The translations under genes and the position numbers were made by a program. The notes under the pieces are model-generated. The model was not told where the DNA came from and did not search any database. It saw only the letters and a program-made list of their open reading frames with translations. From Clostridia bacterium (GTDB lineage Bacteria; Bacillota; Clostridia; Christensenellales; Borkfalkiaceae), in assembly GCA_900767495.1 (NCBI GenBank), contig CAAFZH010000039.1, positions 1 through 10,262 on the forward strand: a stretch of DNA of 10,262 bases. The letters run 5' to 3'. Each line of letters opens with the position of its first letter. The first letter of the stretch is position 1. This document shows positions 6,140 to 10,262 of the stretch, in pieces.

Positions 6140-6706
6140 ATGAAGAGGTTGATTTTGGCGAGCGCGTCGCCAAGAAGAAAAGAACTGCTTTCAGGCGGCG
6201 GTTTCGAGTTTGAAATTATTACGAGCGATAAAGAAAGTCGCCCCGAAAAAGGCGTTTCTCCCGCAAAGTACGCAGTAAAATGCGCCGTAGAAAAATGCGA
6301 GGACGTGTATTTAAGGGCGGCAAAAGGCACGGGTGCGGTTGTGCTCGGCGCGGATACCGTAGTCGCGCTTGACGGCGAGATATTCGGCAAGCCGACTTCC
6401 GAGGCGGACGCCGAGCGTATGCTGAGACTTTTTTCGGGTAAAACTCATACGGTAATTACGGGCTACGCGCTTATAACCGACGGCATGCGCGAATCCGGAG
6501 AGGTTGAGTCGGAAGTTACTTTTAACGAATTAACCGACGAGGTTATTTCCGCGTATTTAAAAAGCGGACTGTATAAAGGTAAAGCGGGCGCATACGGCAT
6601 ACAAGACGGATTCGGTCTTGTAAAAGAATGTAAAGGCTATCGCGATAACGTTATAGGTTTACCGATAGAGGCTTTAAGCGATACGATTAAGGAGTTTTTA
6701 AAATGA
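6140..6706 (+). CDS. maf: Maf-family nucleoside triphosphate pyrophosphatase
   Basis: A 188-aa cytoplasmic enzyme of the Maf/HAM1-like fold, which hydrolyses non-canonical or specific NTPs to NMP and pyrophosphate and is linked in Bacillus to septum formation. Motifs: LASASPRRKELL (6-17, phosphate binding), GADTVV (70-75, catalytic Asp), GKP (83-85), HTVITG (103-108), KAGAYGIQ (148-155) and GLP (173-175). The length is normal. The Glu often seen just before the KAGAY region is not obvious (KSGLYKGKAG). The motif near residue 6 leaves no room for a later start. There is no Shine-Dalgarno before the ATG, and the promoter -10 is only a few bases upstream, so the mRNA is likely leaderless. The stop overlaps the mreB start (ATGA). 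The maf-mreB pairing matches Bacillus. Confidence 0.95.
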   Translation: MKRLILASASPRRKELLSGGGFEFEIITSDKESRPEKGVSPAKYAVKCAVEKCEDVYLRAAKGTGAVVLGADTVVALDGEIFGKPTSEADAERMLRLFSGKTHTVITGYALITDGMRESGEVESEVTFNELTDEVISAYLKSGLYKGKAGAYGIQDGFGLVKECKGYRDNVIGLPIEALSDTIKEFLK

Positions 6707-7704
6707 GAAACAATACCATTGCCATAGATTTCGGCTCGGTAAATACCGTTATATATCAACTTGGCGCGGGCGTGGTGTTGTCCGAGCCTACCGTCATCGC
6801 GCTTACCGCGAGCGAGAAACCTACCGTAAAGGCGGTCGGCACGGAGGCGAAAAAGTTGATAGGCAAGACCGCCGAAACGACGCGTATAGTTTTTCCCGTT
6901 GCGGAAGGACAGGTTGCGGATATAAAAAACGCTACGCTCACGCTTGAAAATTTCCTCAACAAGATAACTTTAAGAAAATTGAGTTTGCGCCCGAAGGTGG
7001 TATTATCCGTTCCGTGCGGACTTGAAAATTCGGAGATTAAAAAATACGAGAAAGTTCTCGCCGCGGCGGGCGTGTATAACGTAACCTGCGTAGAATCACC
7101 TATTTTAACGGCTTTGGGGCTGGGTATTCCTGTGTCGGAAAGCAATCCGTGTTTCATAATAGACGTAGGGGGCGGCACGACGAATATAGCGGCTGTTTCG
7201 CTTGACGGCGTAATATCGGGCGTAAACGTAAATATGGGCGGCAGAAATATAGACGCAATGATAATAAACCACGTAGAGGAATTATTTAATCTGCGCATAG
7301 GTATGCTAACAGCCGAGCGTATAAAAACGCAGATAGCAAGTTTAATCGACGGCGATATAACGCGCACCGTCGTAAACGGCAGAGATTTATCGAGTGGTAA
7401 ACCGCGTTCGGTGTCGATAAGCGCGCAGGACGTGCGTATGCCCGTACAGGCGTTTTTCGATAAAATTTTTGAAATAGCGGGTATGGTAATGGCAAAACTT
7501 CCTGCGGAAGTTTCGGCTGAAATAAGGCGTTCGGGCGTGTATTTTGCGGGCGGAACGAGTCGCCTTGCGGGGTTAGATTCCTATTTCCGCGACACTATGG
7601 CTATCAAGGCTAACGTGTTTGAAGATCCCGAAATGGTAAACGCCATAGGCGGCGGCATCGTTGCGGGCAATGAAAAATTACTTAAAAAAATTAAAATAGA
7701 TTGA
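6703..7704 (+). CDS. mreB: MreB-family actin-like cell-shape protein (divergent)
   Basis: A 333-aa bacterial actin homologue, expected to form membrane-associated filaments that guide lateral cell-wall synthesis. Motifs: phosphate-1 IAIDFGSVNT (6-15), the connecting region ESPILTALGLGIP (131-143), phosphate-2 FIIDVGGGTTNIA (151-163), IGMLTAERIKTQI (199-211) and the adenosine motif VYFAGGTSRLAGLD (279-292). It differs from typical MreB at positions usually conserved: GGRNID (179-184) instead of GGD--D, and ESP instead of EEP. It may therefore be a diverged paralogue or a lineage-specific MreB/Mbl. AAGGAG at 6689-6694 lies 8 nt before the ATG, inside the end of maf. No mreC or mreD follows; queH starts 1 nt after the stop. 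Confidence 0.88.
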   Translation: MRNNTIAIDFGSVNTVIYQLGAGVVLSEPTVIALTASEKPTVKAVGTEAKKLIGKTAETTRIVFPVAEGQVADIKNATLTLENFLNKITLRKLSLRPKVVLSVPCGLENSEIKKYEKVLAAAGVYNVTCVESPILTALGLGIPVSESNPCFIIDVGGGTTNIAAVSLDGVISGVNVNMGGRNIDAMIINHVEELFNLRIGMLTAERIKTQIASLIDGDITRTVVNGRDLSSGKPRSVSISAQDVRMPVQAFFDKIFEIAGMVMAKLPAEVSAEIRRSGVYFAGGTSRLAGLDSYFRDTMAIKANVFEDPEMVNAIGGGIVAGNEKLLKKIKID

Positions 7705-7705
7705 T

Positions 7706-8329
7706 ATGAACGCCGTAAATTACGACCTTGAAATGCAAAACTTAATAAAGACTTTTGGCGGCGAAAAACCTACGCTTTTACTTCATAGTTGTTGCGCGCC
7801 TTGCTCGACCGCGGTTATAGAAAGGTTAGTTGAAAATTTCGATATAACGGTTTTCTACTTTAACCCTAATATCACCGAGAGCGAAGAGTATAATTTAAGG
7901 CTTAACGAGCAGAAACGTTATTTAAGCGAGGTCTACGGCGAAAAAATCAAGTTTATAAGCGGCAGATATAAGGCGAGCGAATTTTTCGACGCGGCGAAAG
8001 GCTACGAAAAAGCCCCCGAGGGCGGAGAAAGGTGCGAAAAGTGCTTTGAACTGCGTTTGAACGAAACCGCAAAAGTTGCCAAAGAGGGCGATTATCGCTA
8101 TTTTTGTACCACGCTTACCGTATCTCCGCACAAAAACGCTACGCTTATAAACGAGATAGGCAAGCGGGTGGGCGATAGTTTCGGCGTGGAGTATTTGCCG
8201 GGCGATTTTAAAAAACGCGGCGGTTTTTTGCGCAGCGTAAAACTCGCCGACGAATACGGACTGTACAGGCAGAATTATTGCGGTTGCGTATATTCCAAGT
8301 ACGCGCACATAACGGGTGAAGAAAATTGA
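7706..8329 (+). CDS. queH: Epoxyqueuosine reductase QueH
   Basis: A 207-aa protein of the QueH (former DUF208) family, which carries out the last step of queuosine synthesis in tRNA, reducing epoxyqueuosine to queuosine. It is not homologous to QueG. Key features: LLHSCCAPC (25-33; Cys 29, 30, 33), FYFNPNI (50-56), GGERCEKCFELRL (106-118; Cys 110 and 113), CTTLTVSPHKN (134-144) and YRQNYCGCVYS (177-187; Cys 182 and 184). The CC and CxxC pairs are the expected iron-sulfur cluster ligands, and the late CGC matches the family's redox pair. There is no clear Shine-Dalgarno, and with a 1-nt gap after mreB it is probably translated by coupling. The ATG at 7733 is an alternative start. The last 4 bases overlap rsmD. 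Confidence 0.93.
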   Translation: MNAVNYDLEMQNLIKTFGGEKPTLLLHSCCAPCSTAVIERLVENFDITVFYFNPNITESEEYNLRLNEQKRYLSEVYGEKIKFISGRYKASEFFDAAKGYEKAPEGGERCEKCFELRLNETAKVAKEGDYRYFCTTLTVSPHKNATLINEIGKRVGDSFGVEYLPGDFKKRGGFLRSVKLADEYGLYRQNYCGCVYSKYAHITGEEN

Positions 8330-8853
8330 GAGTTATATCGGGCAAACACGGCGGGCGAAAATTAAAAGAATTTTCTGGTAACGCCGTAAGACCTACTTCC
8401 GACAGGGCGAAAGAGGCACTTTTTAATATTTTGGGCAATATAAGCGGACTTTCTTTTCTCGATTTATTTTCGGGTACGGGCGCGATAGGTATAGAGGCTT
8501 TGTCGCGTGGCGCATACCCCGTAACGCTTGTGGACAGTTCCGCCGAGAGCGTTAAAATAGAAAAAGACAATTTAAATTCGATAGGCGAAACCGCGACGGT
8601 CGTGAAATCCGACGCATACGATTTTTTAAACAAGTCGGCAGGAGTGTACGATATAATTTTCCTTGATCCTCCGTATAAAGAAAACGCGTTTGCCGCGCTT
8701 GAAATAGTCGCAAAAAGAAATCTTTTAAAAAAGGGCGGACTTTTGATTTACGAACACTCTGGCGAGGAGATAACTCCTCCCGTCGGACTTAAACTGCACG
8801 ATAGCCGCAAGTACGGCGTCGCAAAATTCGATTTTTATACTTCGGGGGACTGA
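8326..8853 (+). CDS. rsmD: 16S rRNA (guanine966-N2)-methyltransferase RsmD
   Basis: A 175-aa SAM-dependent methyltransferase that would methylate G966 (E. coli numbering) of 16S rRNA in the small-subunit decoding region. It begins with the family start MRVISGKHGGRKL, then RPTSDRAKEALFN (22-34), the SAM-binding motif FLDLFSGTGAIGIEALSRGA (44-63) and catalytic DPPY (114-117). The start is TTG, overlapping the queH stop (TTGA). It is supported by the conserved N-terminus and by GGGTGA at 8314-8319. The equivalent gene in Bacillus, ylbH, also lies next to coaD and ylbJ. Confidence 0.95.
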   Translation: MRVISGKHGGRKLKEFSGNAVRPTSDRAKEALFNILGNISGLSFLDLFSGTGAIGIEALSRGAYPVTLVDSSAESVKIEKDNLNSIGETATVVKSDAYDFLNKSAGVYDIIFLDPPYKENAFAALEIVAKRNLLKKGGLLIYEHSGEEITPPVGLKLHDSRKYGVAKFDFYTSGD

Positions 8854-8855
8854 AT

Positions 8856-9320
8856 ATGAAAAAATGCGTGTTTGCGGGGACTTTCGACCCCGTAACGAAA
8901 GGACACGAAGAAATTATAAAAAAGTGCGCCGATTTATTTGACGAAACCGTCGTCGCCCTGTGTATAAACGTAAAAAAACAGGCGATGTTTCCGGTGGAGA
9001 AAAGGCTTGAATTTTTACGTGTCGTCTGCAAAAAATATCGCGGCGTAAAGGTCGTTTATCACGACGGCTTGCTCGTTGATCTCATGAAAAAAGAAAACGC
9101 GACTTATTACGTGCGCGGCTTGCGTAACGGCAGAGATTACGATTACGAAAACGACATAAATTATATAAATGCCGAACTTATGCCCGAAATGGTAACTATT
9201 TACGTGCCTTGCAGCGCGGCTAGGGTCAGCGTAAGTTCCACCGCGGTAAGGGAACTTTTAACTTTTAATAAAGACGTTTCAAAATACGTTCCCGAGGAAA
9301 TAGTCGGTTTAATACAGTAA
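8856..9320 (+). CDS. coaD: Phosphopantetheine adenylyltransferase CoaD
   Basis: A 154-aa cytoplasmic enzyme for the penultimate step of coenzyme A synthesis: 4'-phosphopantetheine plus ATP gives dephospho-CoA plus pyrophosphate. The nucleotidyltransferase motifs are clear: AGTFDPVTKGH (7-17), with the T-x-G-H signature at 14-17, YYVRGLRNGRDYDYEND (84-100), and SVSSTAVREL (125-134) for ATP binding. The length is normal. A GGGGGA Shine-Dalgarno (8844-8849) lies 6 nt before the ATG. The gene starts 2 nt after the rsmD stop and ends the operon. Its last 12 bases overlap the converging ylbJ-like gene, with no room for a terminator between them. Confidence 0.96.
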   Translation: MKKCVFAGTFDPVTKGHEEIIKKCADLFDETVVALCINVKKQAMFPVEKRLEFLRVVCKKYRGVKVVYHDGLLVDLMKKENATYYVRGLRNGRDYDYENDINYINAELMPEMVTIYVPCSAARVSVSSTAVRELLTFNKDVSKYVPEEIVGLIQ

Positions 9321-10262
9321 TAAGCACAGGGTAAAGGCTGTTATCGTCTGAATAATTTTTGACGATAAAAATATTCCCGTTTTTACTTTTGCTTTTTGTA
9401 AAAAGGCTATCGACTGTACAATAACGGAAACGCCGCCGAACGAAATAAGTCCGCACGCCAAAGATACGGTGATTTTATTCGTGCCGCATAAAGACAGCAG
9501 TTTGCAACCGCGCGTACACTCTATCGCGCCGCCTATAACGGCGCTTGCAAGTCGTTCGTTTTTAATAATCGCGGCTAACGGTTTTGCTAAAAAAGCAATT
9601 ATGCCGAAATATTCCAGCATATCGGCAAAAAGGTAAAACACGCATATAAATCCGCCTACGACCGCAACGGAAATAACCGACGAATAAACGCAGTCGTATA
9701 GTATGTTGTCGGCATCGTTAAGCGCGGGAATAAGACGGTTATCGCTTATTTCGCGTTTGCCGTAAAACCTGAATATAAGTCCGCAGATTACGGCGGACAA
9801 AACGTGGCAGACAAGTATTTTAACGCCCGCGTTTTTACTCGAAAACATTCCGTATCCTACGCTGCCCATAATGAAAAGCGGACCTGAAGTGGAGCAGAGC
9901 GTGGCGGCGCGCGTTGCCTCGTCCGAAGAGATTAGCCCCTGCGTTTTCAAATCGCTTATGATTTTTGCGCCCACGGGGTACCCCGAAAGAACGCTCGTTA
10001 TAAAAGCGTAGGCACAAACGCCGCTCGTGCGGAAAATTTCAGAAAAGGGCTTGCCCGCAATTTTCGCGGTTGTGCGGGTTAAACCGAGCGCGGACGCGAG
10101 CGCGGTCAGAAAAAAGAAAGGGAGCAGCGCGGGCAGTACGATAATCGCCCAAAGTTTTATTCCGTTTAACGCGGAAGAAACGAAAACGTCGGGTTTTATC
10201 GCCAGCGCGACGGCTACGAGCAGGCAAAGCGCGATTACGAGAAAGTTAAAAAATTTTTTCAT
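9309..10262 (-). CDS. ylbJ: YlbJ-like integral membrane protein (nucleoside-recognition/Gate domain)
   Basis: A 317-aa polytopic membrane protein with about 7-8 hydrophobic segments, the first at about residues 5-22. Recognisable blocks are LPALLPFFFLTALA (43-56), SGYPVGAKI (93-101), STSGPLFIMGSVGYGMF (124-140), GAIECTRGC (245-253) and SFGGVSV (274-280). This pattern fits the YlbJ group of the nucleoside-recognition (Gate) family. In Bacillus, YlbJ is associated with sporulation, reported to act in the mother cell in uptake or movement of a small molecule. The substrate here is unknown. The neighbourhood rsmD-coaD-ylbJ is kept, but this gene is turned round to face coaD. The start ATG is the last three bases of the window, so the promoter, ribosome-binding site and any upstream extension are out of view. 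Confidence 0.85.
   Translation of the reverse strand: MKKFFNFLVIALCLLVAVALAIKPDVFVSSALNGIKLWAIIVLPALLPFFFLTALASALGLTRTTAKIAGKPFSEIFRTSGVCAYAFITSVLSGYPVGAKIISDLKTQGLISSDEATRAATLCSTSGPLFIMGSVGYGMFSSKNAGVKILVCHVLSAVICGLIFRFYGKREISDNRLIPALNDADNILYDCVYSSVISVAVVGGFICVFYLFADMLEYFGIIAFLAKPLAAIIKNERLASAVIGGAIECTRGCKLLSLCGTNKITVSLACGLISFGGVSVIVQSIAFLQKAKVKTGIFLSSKIIQTITAFTLCLLLY

Noticed and set aside
6756..7367. 203-residue open frame on the minus strand inside mreB
   Set aside because: It is fully antisense to a well-supported MreB gene, has no recognisable motif and no ribosome-binding site, and its composition fits a shadow frame.
8208..8633. Minus-strand open frame across the queH-rsmD junction
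   Set aside because: It is antisense to two conserved genes and shows no domain pattern.

Overview
The window looks like chromosomal DNA of a Gram-positive, Bacillota/Clostridia-type bacterium. GC content is moderate, intergenic regions are AT-rich, and promoters are of the sigma-A type. Shine-Dalgarno sites are mostly GGAG-like. Two sporulation-lineage genes are present: a protein with a Spo0A-type C-terminal DNA-binding domain, and a YlbJ-type membrane protein next to rsmD and coaD, a neighbourhood known from Bacillus. I cannot name the species. The divergence of several proteins suggests an uncultured Clostridia lineage, which is inference.

Layout: (1) Bases 1-242 hold no gene but a cluster of short dispersed-type repeats built on CGTCATTGCGAGCG-like units. 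(2) A TetR-family regulator (243-815, minus) is divergent from an export module: two paralogous ABC ATPases (978-1910, 1907-2827) and an ABC-2 type permease with a large extracytoplasmic domain (2817-4493). After a perfect 13-bp hairpin comes a small TerB-like protein (4565-5023), then a terminator. (3) A stand-alone transcription unit with near-consensus promoter and strong terminator (5239-6071) encodes a Spo0A-like regulator whose N-terminal half looks like a degenerate receiver. (4) A tightly packed housekeeping operon, maf-mreB-queH-rsmD-coaD (6140-9320), starts from a promoter so close to maf that the mRNA is probably leaderless. (5) A ylbJ-like gene (9309-10262, minus) converges on coaD and overlaps it by 12 bp; its start codon is at the window edge.

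How the genes fit together: the TetR protein probably controls the ABC module in response to a compound that the module exports. The maf-mreB pair belongs to the cell-shape/division neighbourhood known from Bacillus, but mreC and mreD do not follow. Instead come queuosine synthesis (queH), 16S rRNA methylation (rsmD) and coenzyme A synthesis (coaD). There is no tRNA, rRNA, CRISPR array or transposase. I see no clear new multi-gene system. The most unusual items are the Spo0A-like protein with a receiver that appears unable to accept phosphate, and the maf promoter with its paired palindromes and missing leader.
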